DNA of 64,000 nt from a bacterium (GCA_018829445.1 JAHJTV010000073.1:124001-188000); one strand, 5' to 3'; shown: positions 9,227 through 18,768, counted from the first letter of the stretch. Numbers and translations are program-made. Notes: generated from the sequence alone by a model not told the origin.

Positions 9227-9613
9227 TTATACTTTTGGGTTTTTTGAAGATATGTTGAAGATTAGCCCTGATCATATGAAACTGGCTTTTGTCGGTCAAG
9301 GTCGTATCGTTTGAAATCTTGAAGTGGTAGCATGATTTATCAATTATCAGGTTGTATCAAAACAATACTTATGCAGGAAAACCCCGCAGCAAGCGGGTTT
9401 ATCCCACAGCCAGATAACTTCAGCTTGACCTCTATATACTGAATTATTAGTCTTTAATAAGAAATATAGTATCTACAAAAGAATATCCGGCTTTGTGATT
9501 GAACGGTTCATGCTCTTTGTCAAGGCTGATTATTCTGTTTTTCAAAAAAATCCTTTTCATTCTATAGAAAAAAGATAGCGACTCGGCAAACCCTTTAAAA
9601 AACGGTTATTATT
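9227..9613. other. Divergent intergenic region with short repeat
   Basis: This gap lies between the leftward DUF2079 gene and the rightward PAP2 gene. I see no gene. It contains 'tactgaattattagtcttta' (from 9437), nearly identical to a stretch at 4916-4935, and the words 'agcgggtttatccc' and 'cagcttgac' that also occur, inverted relative to that motif, near 4967-4995. It may hold a decayed repeat element and the promoters of both flanking genes. Confidence 0.35.
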
Positions 9614-10771
9614 TTGACCAAAAAAATCGAATTTTATCTCCCGCTTTTACTATTAATTATTGGAACCATCATTGCCTTGGTTACAAACATTGATCTGGAA
9701 TTGGCAAAAATTTTTTTCGATTCTGAATCGAGTGAATGGTATCTGAGTAAAAATAGCCTGGTTGAGCTTGGAAACCACTGGGGCCCCAAGATCGCAATGA
9801 CATTTGCCCTGCTGGCAGCTATTGGCTTACTCATCTCATTTGGCAATCCAAAATATATAAAACATCGACCGGTTCTACTCTTCATTTTTCTGTGTTATTT
9901 GATCGGACCGGCAATAATTGTGAATGGAGTTTTAAAAGATTCCTGGAACAGACCCCGCCCCAGGGAGGTGGTTAACTTTGATGGCAATTATGAATTTGTT
10001 AAGGTGCTGGTACCTGGAAGCCGGGAGTTTAAAGGGAAATCCTTTCCCGGGGGGCATGCCAGCGCCGGTTTTGTAATGGTGCTGTTTTACTTTCTCTTTA
10101 AAAACCGGTCTACAAAACGAGCAATCACTGCACTGTTGATCGCCTTAGGATTTGGAGTGTATCTCAGTTTTGCGCGAATAGCGTCCGGAGCCCATTTTTT
10201 TTCCGATAACCTATGGTCGTTTGGTATCTGTTGGTTTGTCTCCTATTTTCTCTACTATCGCTGGTATCTCAAATATCTGGAAAAACCAAAAAAGGAGTTT
10301 ATTGCCAGTCAAAAACGTTGGAAATTGTTGGCGGTTACATTATCTGTGATTATATTGCTGGCTTTTTTACCATTTCTATTGACTGATGATTTTTATGACA
10401 AGTATCCCCTTTTTACTATTCCAATTCCAAAGGATATAAAGACGATCGAGATAAACGGATATGTAAAAAGAGGAAATGCTCATCTTTATCCATTTGAGGA
10501 AAAGAATAAAATCGGGATTAAGTCTCGAGCCCTTGGACGAGCTTTTCCCGGAATACAGATTCGTCAGGACTATAAGCTGCGACAGGAAGGTGATACCTTG
10601 TATGTTACACTGGAGATTGAACCGGATGGCTATTATCTGGATTACCAAAGTCACAATAATATCAGAATACCCGAGCACATTTTTGTTGTGTGGAATCTGA
10701 ACGTTTATGATGGAATTTCCGATTTTTTAAGGAATAACTACCGGGTTGAATCTCTGAAACCGGCTAAATAA
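9614..10771 (+). CDS. PAP2-family membrane phosphatase with C-terminal extension
   Basis: The 385-residue membrane protein carries the acid phosphatase motifs in order: 'KDSWNRPRP' (motif 1, KX6RP), 'FPGGHAS' (motif 2) and 'ARIASGAHFFSDNLW' (motif 3). Five or six hydrophobic helices lie in the first 270 residues. The last 115 or so residues form a soluble, strand-rich domain that is not part of the standard PAP2 fold. PAP2 enzymes remove phosphate from lipid phosphates such as undecaprenyl pyrophosphate, PgpB substrates or lipid A (LpxE type). The start is a TTG, as no ATG lies close upstream of the first helix. The neighbours suggest lipid or glycan remodelling. Confidence 0.85.
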   Translation: MTKKIEFYLPLLLLIIGTIIALVTNIDLELAKIFFDSESSEWYLSKNSLVELGNHWGPKIAMTFALLAAIGLLISFGNPKYIKHRPVLLFIFLCYLIGPAIIVNGVLKDSWNRPRPREVVNFDGNYEFVKVLVPGSREFKGKSFPGGHASAGFVMVLFYFLFKNRSTKRAITALLIALGFGVYLSFARIASGAHFFSDNLWSFGICWFVSYFLYYRWYLKYLEKPKKEFIASQKRWKLLAVTLSVIILLAFLPFLLTDDFYDKYPLFTIPIPKDIKTIEINGYVKRGNAHLYPFEEKNKIGIKSRALGRAFPGIQIRQDYKLRQEGDTLYVTLEIEPDGYYLDYQSHNNIRIPEHIFVVWNLNVYDGISDFLRNNYRVESLKPAK

Positions 10772-10892
10772 TAATATGGTTAGTATAATCAGTTTCTAAA
10801 CGGAATATTCTTGGATGGAGATCTTCAGCATTTTCGGATTTAATCAAATTTGTTAGAAAAAACAATATGATTTGTTTCATCGGAATGCTCAA

Positions 10893-11879
10893 ATGGAGAT
10901 AGAAAGTTCCTTGGAGAAGACAATAACAAATAACAAAACAATGGAAAAGATATCAGTCGTTGTCTGTGTTTACAACGAAGAGCTCAATGTCAAGCCTTTG
11001 GTTGATAGAATATATCAGGCGCTTGATGGTCAGAATATCGAAATCATTTTTGTGGATGATGGGTCCACCGATGATACGGTCAAGGAGATCAAGAAGCTGG
11101 ATAAAAAGGAGATCCATCTCCTTGAATTGCAGAAGAACTATGGCCAGAGCAATGCGTTGTATGCGGGGATCGAATATGCAAGTGGTGAATACATCGTAAC
11201 GATGGACGGCGATCTTCAGAATGACCCTGCCGATATTCCCGCCATGCTGGACAAATTAAAAAAGGAGGATCTGGATCTGGTGGCCGGCATCCGAAAAAAT
11301 AGAAAAGACGGCATGTTTCTCAGAAAGATTCCCAGCAAAATAGCCAACGGTATCATAAGAATGACGACTAACGTCAGGATGAAGGACTATGGCTGCACTT
11401 TAAAGGTATTTCGAAATGATATGGCAAAAAGTATTGGATTATACGGCGAATTGCATCGTTTTATTCCGATACTCATCCACCTGGAAGGCGGTCGAATTGG
11501 ACAGATGGATGTGGCCCATCACCCTCGAATACACGGTAAGGCAAAATATGGATTAAACAGAACATTTAAGGTTGTAAGCGATCTTATTTTTGTTCTCTTC
11601 TTTCTAAAATATATGCAAAGACCGATGCATCTGTTTGGAGTATCCGGCGTTTTTGCTTTTATCATTGGGGTTTTGATCAATCTCTATCTGCTGGTACAGA
11701 AAATCATGGGGCATGATATCTGGGGAAAACCACTGCTGATTTTAGGGCTGATGATGTTGTTGGCCGGGATTCAATTGATTACCGTTGGCCTCCTGGCAGA
11801 ATTGCAGATGCGGACTTATTATGAGTCGCAGAAAAAAAGACCCTATAAAATAAGGCGAACCACCATTGGCAAAAACTAA
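10893..11879 (+). CDS. Family 2 glycosyltransferase, DPM1/GtrB-like, membrane anchored
   Basis: The protein (328 residues from the ATG at 10893; the ATG at 10941 is also possible) has a GT-A domain. 'ISVVVCVYNEELNV' starts the fold, 'FVDDGSTDDT' binds nucleotide-sugar and 'MDGDLQNDP' supplies the DXD-type metal site. Two C-terminal transmembrane helices follow (about residues 230-260 and 270-300). Such enzymes transfer a sugar to polyprenyl phosphate on the cytoplasmic side of the inner membrane. It overlaps the next gene by 14 bp, so enzyme and flippase-like protein are co-translated. The donor sugar cannot be predicted. Confidence 0.88.
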   Translation: MEIESSLEKTITNNKTMEKISVVVCVYNEELNVKPLVDRIYQALDGQNIEIIFVDDGSTDDTVKEIKKLDKKEIHLLELQKNYGQSNALYAGIEYASGEYIVTMDGDLQNDPADIPAMLDKLKKEDLDLVAGIRKNRKDGMFLRKIPSKIANGIIRMTTNVRMKDYGCTLKVFRNDMAKSIGLYGELHRFIPILIHLEGGRIGQMDVAHHPRIHGKAKYGLNRTFKVVSDLIFVLFFLKYMQRPMHLFGVSGVFAFIIGVLINLYLLVQKIMGHDIWGKPLLILGLMMLLAGIQLITVGLLAELQMRTYYESQKKRPYKIRRTTIGKN

Positions 11880-12741
11880 ACTGATACGCTATTTGAAGTT
11901 TTTTCTGAAGCTGCTGGTTTCCGGGGGAGCACTGGTTTTTGTGTTCAGCAGGATCGATATTGCTGCTGTCAAGGATCTTATTCTTGGAGCAGAATGGGGA
12001 TATCTCCTGTTGGCTCTTGCAATCTTTTCATTTTCCAAGCTTGTTGCTGCTTTCCGCTTAAATCGTTTCTTTCATTGTATTCAAGTACAGCTGCCAACCA
12101 GCGACAATATAAGGCTTTACTTGCTTGGCATGTTTTACAACCTCTTTCTGCCTGGTGGTATCGGTGGTGATGGTTATAAGATATATCTGTTGCATAAAAA
12201 ATATAAAGTAAAAGTACGGAAATTGTTCTGGGCGGTGTTTTTGGACAGGATCAGCGGGATATTTGCTTTGGGGATTCTGGCTCTCTTGCTTGCGTTGTCG
12301 GTGCCGGTTTTATGGCCATTTCGTTATGGGCTGGTGATGCTGATTCCGCTGGCTTATGCAATTGCCTATTGGGGCTTAAAAAGATGGTTCCCCCAATTTA
12401 AGTCCATTTTTGTCGGATCAAGCGCCCAATCGCTGTTAGTACAGGGATCACAGGTTTTATCAGCAGTACTGATACTTCTGGCAGTTGCTCCTGAAGCGAT
12501 CAATGTGCACTATCTTTTCCTGTTTCTGGTTTCCTCCATTGTCTCAATCGTCCCGATCACGATTGGTGGTGCCGGAGCACGTGAGCTCACCTTTCTTTAC
12601 GGAGCTGAGTATCTTAATATTGATCTGAACAGTGCCATCGCCTTGAGCCTGACATTCTATCTGATTACTCTGCTGGTATCATTTTGCGGCATCTTCTATA
12701 CCTTCAGGGAGTCAACAGACAGCCTTCTTTCCGCAAAGTAA
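11866..12741 (+). CDS. UPF0104 / LPG-synthase-TM-like flippase-type membrane protein
   Basis: The 291-residue integral membrane protein has about eight helices. It carries family landmarks: 'NLFLPGGIGGDGYKIYLL' (about residues 87-104), 'FLDRISGIFAL' and 'ITIGGAGARELTFLYG'. It matches the membrane domain seen in MprF and in AglD/UPF0104 proteins, thought to flip or handle lipid-linked molecules; no aminoacyl-transferase domain is attached. The start is a TTG inside the end of the upstream glycosyltransferase gene. The gene pair suggests a glycolipid that is made and then translocated. Confidence 0.83.
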   Translation: MAKTKLIRYLKFFLKLLVSGGALVFVFSRIDIAAVKDLILGAEWGYLLLALAIFSFSKLVAAFRLNRFFHCIQVQLPTSDNIRLYLLGMFYNLFLPGGIGGDGYKIYLLHKKYKVKVRKLFWAVFLDRISGIFALGILALLLALSVPVLWPFRYGLVMLIPLAYAIAYWGLKRWFPQFKSIFVGSSAQSLLVQGSQVLSAVLILLAVAPEAINVHYLFLFLVSSIVSIVPITIGGAGARELTFLYGAEYLNIDLNSAIALSLTFYLITLLVSFCGIFYTFRESTDSLLSAK

Positions 12742-12756
12742 GGCAAGTTCTGCTGA

Positions 12757-13716
12757 TTAGTCATTCTCTGAGTCTGCTTTCACAGTATCTGGATTCTCAA
12801 ACCCGATCTTTTCGGAAATGATAAAATAGGGTCTGCCTTTCACCTCATCATAGATTCGACTTAAATACTCACCTATAATACCCAGAAAAATGAGTTGAAC
12901 GCCTCCCATGAAAAAAGTGGAAGCCAGATTAGACGCCCACCCGGGAGAGGCAAAATCCGTAAATAGTTTAATCCCGACCACAACCGCGGCAACAATAAAT
13001 GCGGGGATGGCAATCAGGATTCCCACGTAGGTAGCCAGTTTAAGCGGAAGGTGCGACATGGAAAAGATGCCATCCAATGCCAGTTTAATCAGTCTTCGTG
13101 TACTGACCCGCGGTTCACCTTTGTATCGTTCTGCCCTTTCTACAATGATTCCGGTCTGTTTAAAACCGGCATAGGATCTCAAACCTGGGATATAACGGTT
13201 ATGCTCCTTCATGGACATCATAATATCGATCACTTTTCTGTCCAGAATGGAGAACAGCCCGGCATCAAGTGGAATAGAAAGATCCACCATTTTCGCCTGA
13301 ACCTGATAAAAAGCCTTAAAAGCAAGTCGTTTAAGGAAAAACTCCTTTCTTTTCGCCCGGATGGCATAAACAACGTCATATCCGGATTCCCATTTGGCTA
13401 CCAGGTTAGGTAGGCTTTCCGGTGTATCCTGTAGATCCCCATCCATTAGGATAACGGCATCACCTGTTGCCGTCGAAATCCCTGATACAACAGCCGGTTG
13501 ATGACCAAAATTCCTCGAAAGTTGGACGATCTTAAGAACACCGGGATTTCTCAATCCCAGCTCTCTTAATATCGAAAGAGAGGAATCGGAGCTGCCGTCA
13601 TTGACAAAAATGACTTCTGTCTTATGGCTCCAGCTACTGATAACGTTATGAAGCCTCCTCCAAAGTTCCGGAAGTGTTTCCTCTTCATTGTAAATCGGAA
13701 TGACAATGCTGATCAT
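12757..13716 (-). CDS. Family 2 glycosyltransferase, GtrB/ArnC-like
   Basis: The 319-residue protein has a GT-A domain ('ISIVIPIYNEEETLPEL', 'FVNDGSSDSS', 'MDGDLQDTPE') and two C-terminal transmembrane helices (about residues 228-255 and 265-290) followed by 'YLSRIYDEVKGRPYFI', a typical GtrB/ArnC tail. It is expected to load a sugar onto undecaprenyl phosphate at the inner membrane. It converges on the upstream GT2/flippase pair and is a second, divergent copy of the same enzyme class. That implies two polyprenyl-linked sugars or steps in the 7.6-13.7 kb cluster. Confidence 0.9.
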   Translation of the reverse strand: MISIVIPIYNEEETLPELWRRLHNVISSWSHKTEVIFVNDGSSDSSLSILRELGLRNPGVLKIVQLSRNFGHQPAVVSGISTATGDAVILMDGDLQDTPESLPNLVAKWESGYDVVYAIRAKRKEFFLKRLAFKAFYQVQAKMVDLSIPLDAGLFSILDRKVIDIMMSMKEHNRYIPGLRSYAGFKQTGIIVERAERYKGEPRVSTRRLIKLALDGIFSMSHLPLKLATYVGILIAIPAFIVAAVVVGIKLFTDFASPGWASNLASTFFMGGVQLIFLGIIGEYLSRIYDEVKGRPYFIISEKIGFENPDTVKADSEND

Positions 13717-14290
13717 GGTGCTTTTCCCCGGTTATTTAAATGTAATTTAAAGTATATTGTTACCATAGAACAAGCAATACGATTTAGTTAAGAGCAAAAT
13801 CCAGGGAATCTGATACAGTAAAGAGAAAAATGGAAAGAGGAACTCACTGCCTCAAATATAGAAGCTAATACTGCTGATATAGGTATATAAAAAACAATTT
13901 CTTTGGTTGATGGTTTATTGTAAACACCAAAATATTTTGTGAATTAGGGGGGAACGAGAGAACCTACTATTTTGGAATTCATCCACCAGCAACTGGTTTA
14001 ACAAACTATTGGTTGACAATTAGAAGCATATGAAGGTCAACTAAATCTCCTGAAAGCCGAAATATTTTGTAAGCATCAACACAACTTTTTTATCAATTTG
14101 TCTCCAAAACATCTAAATTCAGGATTTGTTGTGGTGGGAACAATAATAAGATTCCTAGAAAAATGGTCGGATGCTTGCCTGGAAAATAAGGTTTCATGAC
14201 TTTTAATTTCAATTGCATATCTCTCCACCGGATCAATATTTTTTAATCAACGGTTCCTCATCTTGACTTTCAACCAATGTAATCTATTGA
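13717..14290. other. Gene-poor 574-bp region with possible transposase relic
   Basis: No intact gene is visible. In one forward frame from about 13975 the translation contains 'LEAYEGQLNLLKAEIF', similar in style to the N-terminal coiled region of IS66-type transposases, but two in-frame stops precede it and similarity fades after about 14070. The rest is AT-rich and presumably holds the promoters of the two divergent flanking genes. Confidence 0.3.
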
Positions 14291-15925
14291 ATGCCTGGCA
14301 TGATAAGAATCGATATACAGGAAATCATCGCAGATGCTGACATGGAAAAGCTTTCCCGCTTTTTCAAGGACCATCAGGAAAATATCTATCAGCTCATCCG
14401 TGAGCGGTTGCAACAGAGACCATTAACGCCATATAAGTCTTTTATTTCAGAACATCCCGAAGGTCAAAAACGAAGTCATGCATTTGTTAGGGCTTTTCAA
14501 GAGGCACTCGACGGAAGGTTGGAAGTTCTTTTTGAAGACCAGCGTCAGATTGGATATAAGCGGGCTGTTGAAGGCTATGATTTGGAAGATATGTTTACTT
14601 ATAAGATGGCATTCACCGATGTTATGTGGTCCCTTATTAACAGCAACAATGTAAGTCAAGATGAATCTGGTCTGATATCTTTTAATGATATCAAAGCAAT
14701 TAATCATCTGATAAACTATTCAAACTTCCTTTTGTCAGATTCTTTCCTCCGAACCCGTGACGAAATTATCCAGCATCGTCGGAATCAACTCCAAGAATTA
14801 CATCGCTATGCAGCTAGTGCGGTGTCTATGTTTAAACGGGAGGAACTTCGATCATGTGCCAGACAGGGCATTTTTAATATCTTTGGTCTTGAAGGATCCT
14901 ATATAGCCCCCATTGCTGGACACGATGATGATTCAAAAGAGGGCCGGTTGGCTTCTGGTCAACTTCCACCCGGGTTTATTGAAGCAATTGAGCTGCGGGT
15001 AAAACAGACGAGCAAAGCCATGGCCATTGATGTAAGTGGTGCGATGATTGGATTTGACGAAGAGACGCAGCAGGAGCGCTTTCAAACTGTCTGCATTCCC
15101 ATCCACACAACCAATTCTGATGCGACAGTCTTGTTTATCGTGCACGATAAGGGGCGAGTCTTTAAGCTGCAGAGATTTGATAAAAACCTATTATATCAAT
15201 TTGTCTATTTCACCGGGGCGCTCTTATCAAACTCATTGATGGTTTCTGAGCTAGCCGGCAAAAAAGAAGAGCTTCATGAATTAACGGGTAAACTCATCTC
15301 TGTGCAAGAAGAAGAAAAAAAGAAAATTGGAGCCGATATCCACGATACCATTACTCAGGCGCTTACTGCGATTGGTTATAAAGCCCTGGTATGTCAGGCC
15401 TTGGTTAACAAGGATTTACCTCGGCTTGAACAGGAGCTGAATCGCCTTGTCCATGACATCAACGGTGCGTTGAAGAAAGCACGCAGCATTATCAGCGAGT
15501 TAAGACCAAAGATTTTAGACGACCTTGGAATTGTCACTGCGCTACACCAGGCCATCTCCTGCTTCAAGGAGGATTCAGGACTCGCTGTCAGTTTTGATTG
15601 CCCGGAGACTCTGAATATACACCCCGACATAGGTATTGCCCTTTATCGGATATGCCAAGAAGCGCTTCGTAATATTCGTAAGCACGCCCGGGCCTCGCAG
15701 GTCGATATATCCCTAAATACTATTCGTCAAAACTGGTTATCTTTGAAGATTCGTGATAATGGACGAGGGATGGTCACAGATCCTGCTCCTAAGTCAAAAA
15801 GCCATTCCGGTATAGGGTTGTTGACCATGCGTGAAAGAGCAGAAAAGGCGGGAGGTCAGTTTGTTATTGAATCAAAGGATATGAATGGATGCCAGATAAC
15901 AGTAACCGTTCCGCTGAAACTTTAG
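14291..15925 (+). CDS. Sensor histidine kinase, NarL/HisKA_3 type, with RsbRD-N-like sensor
   Basis: The 544-residue kinase appears cytoplasmic, with no transmembrane segment. Residues about 10-160 form a helical domain with 'FQEALDGRLEVLFEDQ' and 'EGYDLEDMFTYK', resembling the RsbRD N-terminal sensor. Residues 170-320 are GAF-like. The HisKA_3 box 'SVQEEEKKKIGADIHDTITQ' carries the phospho-acceptor His351, and the HATPase part has 'ALYRICQEALRNIRKHA', 'IRDNGRGM' and 'GIGLLTMRERAE'. The response regulator gene follows 11 bp downstream, so the two form a pair. The signal is unknown. Confidence 0.88.
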   Translation: MPGMIRIDIQEIIADADMEKLSRFFKDHQENIYQLIRERLQQRPLTPYKSFISEHPEGQKRSHAFVRAFQEALDGRLEVLFEDQRQIGYKRAVEGYDLEDMFTYKMAFTDVMWSLINSNNVSQDESGLISFNDIKAINHLINYSNFLLSDSFLRTRDEIIQHRRNQLQELHRYAASAVSMFKREELRSCARQGIFNIFGLEGSYIAPIAGHDDDSKEGRLASGQLPPGFIEAIELRVKQTSKAMAIDVSGAMIGFDEETQQERFQTVCIPIHTTNSDATVLFIVHDKGRVFKLQRFDKNLLYQFVYFTGALLSNSLMVSELAGKKEELHELTGKLISVQEEEKKKIGADIHDTITQALTAIGYKALVCQALVNKDLPRLEQELNRLVHDINGALKKARSIISELRPKILDDLGIVTALHQAISCFKEDSGLAVSFDCPETLNIHPDIGIALYRICQEALRNIRKHARASQVDISLNTIRQNWLSLKIRDNGRGMVTDPAPKSKSHSGIGLLTMRERAEKAGGQFVIESKDMNGCQITVTVPLKL

Positions 15926-15936
15926 GTGAATATGAT

Positions 15937-16593
15937 ATGACAGATATTCGAGTTGTTGTAGTTGACGATCACGTCATTGTCAGGGAAGGCTTAAAAGCTT
16001 TGTTGGAGCTAGAGCCTGATATTCAGGTGGTTTACGGAGCCACATCGAGTATGGAATGCCTTGAAATTCTGGACGAGTATTCTCCTCATGTGGTGTTGAT
16101 GGATCTTAAAATGCCGGGTATCGGTGGCATTGAAGCCACCCGGCTGATCAAGCGCAGCAGACCGCAAATCAAAGTAATTCTGCTCACGAATTATGATGAT
16201 GAAGCATATGTTGTCGAGGCAATCAAGGCTGAAGCTGACGGTTATGTACTCAAGGATGTTAAAGAGGGGGAACTGGTTAGAATACTGCGCCTGGTAAACG
16301 ATGGACACTCGTATATTGACCCATCAGTAACAAACAAGGTGTTTCAACAATTAAAAGGTGTTGGTCTGTCTGGACAGGTGATACCACGAAGCATTCTTTC
16401 CCAAAGAGAACTTCAGATCCTTGAATGCCTGGTGGATGGGGAGTCGAATCAGCAGATTGCAGAATCTGTATGCCTATCCTTAGATACTGTTAAATCACAT
16501 CTCAAAAACATATATCAGAAACTTGGGGTATCAAAAAGATCACAAGCCATTAAAGCGGCTCTCAGGGAAGGGCTTGTTTATCTTTCCAAATAG
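15937..16593 (+). CDS. NarL/FixJ-family response regulator
   Basis: I set the start at the ATG at 15937, because 'aggtga' lies seven bases upstream and the receiver domain begins at once (MTDIRVVVVDDHVIVREGLK). The longer frame from 15889 overlaps the kinase gene. The receiver (about residues 1-120) has the DD pair, the phospho-acceptor in 'VVLMDLKMPG' and the conserved Lys in 'YVLKDV'. The LuxR-type HTH (about 150-215) reads 'LSQRELQILECLVDGESNQQ' and 'LSLDTVKSHLKNIYQKL'. It is the partner of the kinase at 14291. Confidence 0.92.
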   Translation: MTDIRVVVVDDHVIVREGLKALLELEPDIQVVYGATSSMECLEILDEYSPHVVLMDLKMPGIGGIEATRLIKRSRPQIKVILLTNYDDEAYVVEAIKAEADGYVLKDVKEGELVRILRLVNDGHSYIDPSVTNKVFQQLKGVGLSGQVIPRSILSQRELQILECLVDGESNQQIAESVCLSLDTVKSHLKNIYQKLGVSKRSQAIKAALREGLVYLSK

Positions 16594-16892
16594 CTGTGTT
16601 GTCATTTCGCCCAAGACTATCGTTCACTTGTCTGACAATCTCCCTCTTATTCATCACCCTTTCGTGTAGTCGTTTTTCACCCCATAAGGTGATATACAAT
16701 TTCTCGTTGATCGATTATCAATAACGCTACAACGGAAAATTATCGGTTTGCGATTAGAAAAAAATGACTTTGCGGTTTGTCTCCGGTCCCAGATGCTGGA
16801 CTTGCCAAACGTTAAACGTGGATAAAGGAAGTGAATAAAACAGAGATTATCACCTCAATTTGAATACCATTTGATCTGAAAAGAAAAAAGTA
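16594..16892. other. Intergenic region, no gene seen
   Basis: About 300 bases between the response regulator and the acyl-CoA ligase. I see no open frame of interest and no strong hairpin. It probably carries the terminator of the two-component pair and the promoter of the ligase. An A/G-rich stretch (aaaagaaaaaag) just before 16893 is a weak ribosome binding site. Confidence 0.4.
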
Positions 16893-18455
16893 ATGAATAT
16901 TGGCACACTATTGACTAAATCGGCGCGTAACTATCCGGACAATCTTGGTATTGTCCATGGTGACCGTAGGTTGACATATCTGGAGTTTAACTCAAGGACC
17001 AACCGTCTGGCAAATGCGCTTGGCCGTTTAGGGATCCGGCAGGGAGACCATATTGCAGTACTTCAATACAATTATCCGGAAACTCTCGAATCTATTTTTG
17101 CAGCTTTCAAAGCAGGGTGCAGTGCAGTCCCTATAAACTTTCGCCTCCACTCCAAGGAAATTGCTTTTATCATCAACAACTCGGAGGCCAGGGCTGTTAT
17201 CCTCTCTCCTGAGTTTAACGATATCATACTTGATATCCGTTCTCAGCTGCCGAAGGTCGACCATTTAATCACACTTTCCGGTGCAAAAGGCGCTCTTTTA
17301 GATTATGAGACACTGCTGTCTGCAGAATTGGATCAGTTTATCGATGTCGATATCCATCCTGATGATACTGCCTGGCTCTTTTACACGTCCGGTACAACCG
17401 GCAGACCTAAGGGTGCTATGCTGACTCACCGCAACCTGCTGGCTATGACCATGAACTTCTATGCCGATATCTGTCCTGGATTCAGTTCGGATGATGCAGC
17501 ACTTCATGCCGCGCCTCTTTCTCATGGTAGTGGGATGTATGCTATCCCCAACATTGCCAAAGGAGCTGCAAATGTAATTCTGGCATCTAAATCGTTTGAT
17601 CCTGCCCTCGTATTTGAAACCATTGAAAAGAACAAAATCACCAATATGTTTGCGGCTCCTACTATGATTAAGCTCTTGGTAGAAAGCCCTTCGCTAGGAA
17701 TGTATGATATCAGTTCGTTGAGAGCTCTTAATTATGGAGGCGCTCCGATGCTGGTGGAAGACCTTAAAAATGCCATTAAAAAAATAGGTCCTTGTCTTGT
17801 ACAACTATTCGGGCAAACAGAATCTCCCATGACAATCACCGGTCTTCCCCATAGGGATCATGTGTTAGAAGGAGATGTCATGCAGCTGGAACGCCTGGCA
17901 TCTTCCGGGATCGAACGTACGGATGTCGAGGTTCGGATCGCAGATCCTAACGGGGTGGAATGTTCAACCGGCGAAGTTGGAGAGATTGTAACCCGTTCAG
18001 ATCTGGTTATGAAGGGGTATTGGCGAAATGAAGCGGCCACTAAAGCAGCCATTCGAAACGGGTGGCTTTATACCGGTGACATGGGCTATATGGATCAACA
18101 GGGGTATCTATTTATCATGGATCGTTCCAAAGATATGATTATTAGTGGTGGAGAGAATGTCTATCCACGTGAAACTGAAGAGATTTTGATAACACATCCA
18201 GCGGTCAGAGAGGTCGCCGTTATCGGGATACCAGACCCTAAATGGGGCGAAGAGGTCAAGGCAATAGTCTCCCTGATTAAAGGAGCATCGGTTACAGAGT
18301 CTGAATTGATTCTTTTCTGCCGTAGTAATATTGCGGGCTATAAAACGCCCAAGTCCATCGATTTTATAGATGAATTGCCCAAGAATAATTACGGTAAGAT
18401 ATTAAAAAGGGAGTTACGGAATACATATTGGAAACATCAGAAGCGAAAGGTCTGA
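16893..18455 (+). CDS. Acyl-CoA synthetase (AMP-forming)
   Basis: The 520-residue adenylate-forming enzyme activates a carboxylic acid to its CoA thioester using ATP. It shows the P-loop-like motif 'LFYTSGTTGRPKGAM' (about residues 163-177), the 'LFGQTESPMT' motif A5, 'GWLYTGDMGYMD' and 'IISGGENVYPRETEEIL' hinge motifs, and the C-terminal catalytic Lys in 'NNYGKILKREL'. It resembles medium/long-chain FadD-like or O-succinylbenzoate-CoA-ligase-like enzymes; the chain length cannot be read. It heads a group of short acid metabolism genes (hydrolase, SDR, CoA-transferase) that shows signs of decay downstream. Confidence 0.92.
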   Translation: MNIGTLLTKSARNYPDNLGIVHGDRRLTYLEFNSRTNRLANALGRLGIRQGDHIAVLQYNYPETLESIFAAFKAGCSAVPINFRLHSKEIAFIINNSEARAVILSPEFNDIILDIRSQLPKVDHLITLSGAKGALLDYETLLSAELDQFIDVDIHPDDTAWLFYTSGTTGRPKGAMLTHRNLLAMTMNFYADICPGFSSDDAALHAAPLSHGSGMYAIPNIAKGAANVILASKSFDPALVFETIEKNKITNMFAAPTMIKLLVESPSLGMYDISSLRALNYGGAPMLVEDLKNAIKKIGPCLVQLFGQTESPMTITGLPHRDHVLEGDVMQLERLASSGIERTDVEVRIADPNGVECSTGEVGEIVTRSDLVMKGYWRNEAATKAAIRNGWLYTGDMGYMDQQGYLFIMDRSKDMIISGGENVYPRETEEILITHPAVREVAVIGIPDPKWGEEVKAIVSLIKGASVTESELILFCRSNIAGYKTPKSIDFIDELPKNNYGKILKRELRNTYWKHQKRKV

Positions 18456-18583
18456 TATGTTTTACCATGGTATCAGTATTCCTGAAGGAACCCCATTCAT
18501 TGGGGAAAGTTTGTAGCTCTCCATTTCCCGCACTAAACGTATGGTTTATTTTGGTTTCATTTCCAGAAACTTGCTTCGCCCAG

Positions 18584-18620
18584 TCATACTTGACTTGATC
18601 AGGAATTCAGTCAAGTATGA
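18584..18620. repeat. 12-bp perfect inverted repeat
   Basis: TCATACTTGACT (18584-18595) and AGTCAAGTATGA (18609-18620) are exact reverse complements around a 13-base spacer, and the flanks 'ccag' and 'ctgg' extend the symmetry imperfectly. It lies between the acyl-CoA ligase and the hydrolase. It could be a transcript-end hairpin (no T-tract) or an operator; the TTGACT word also resembles a -35 element. Confidence 0.5.
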
Positions 18621-18768
18621 TCCTGGTTCCAGCTTGCAACGGAATGATAAGTAATGCCCCGCAGCTGGCTGTTGAGAGGGGTATTTCTATTGTTTTCAAA
18701 TGTTAGCCCCCTGGTTTTTTAGGGCAACATACCGATTAATACTAACTCTAAACGCAGGAGGCAGTATC

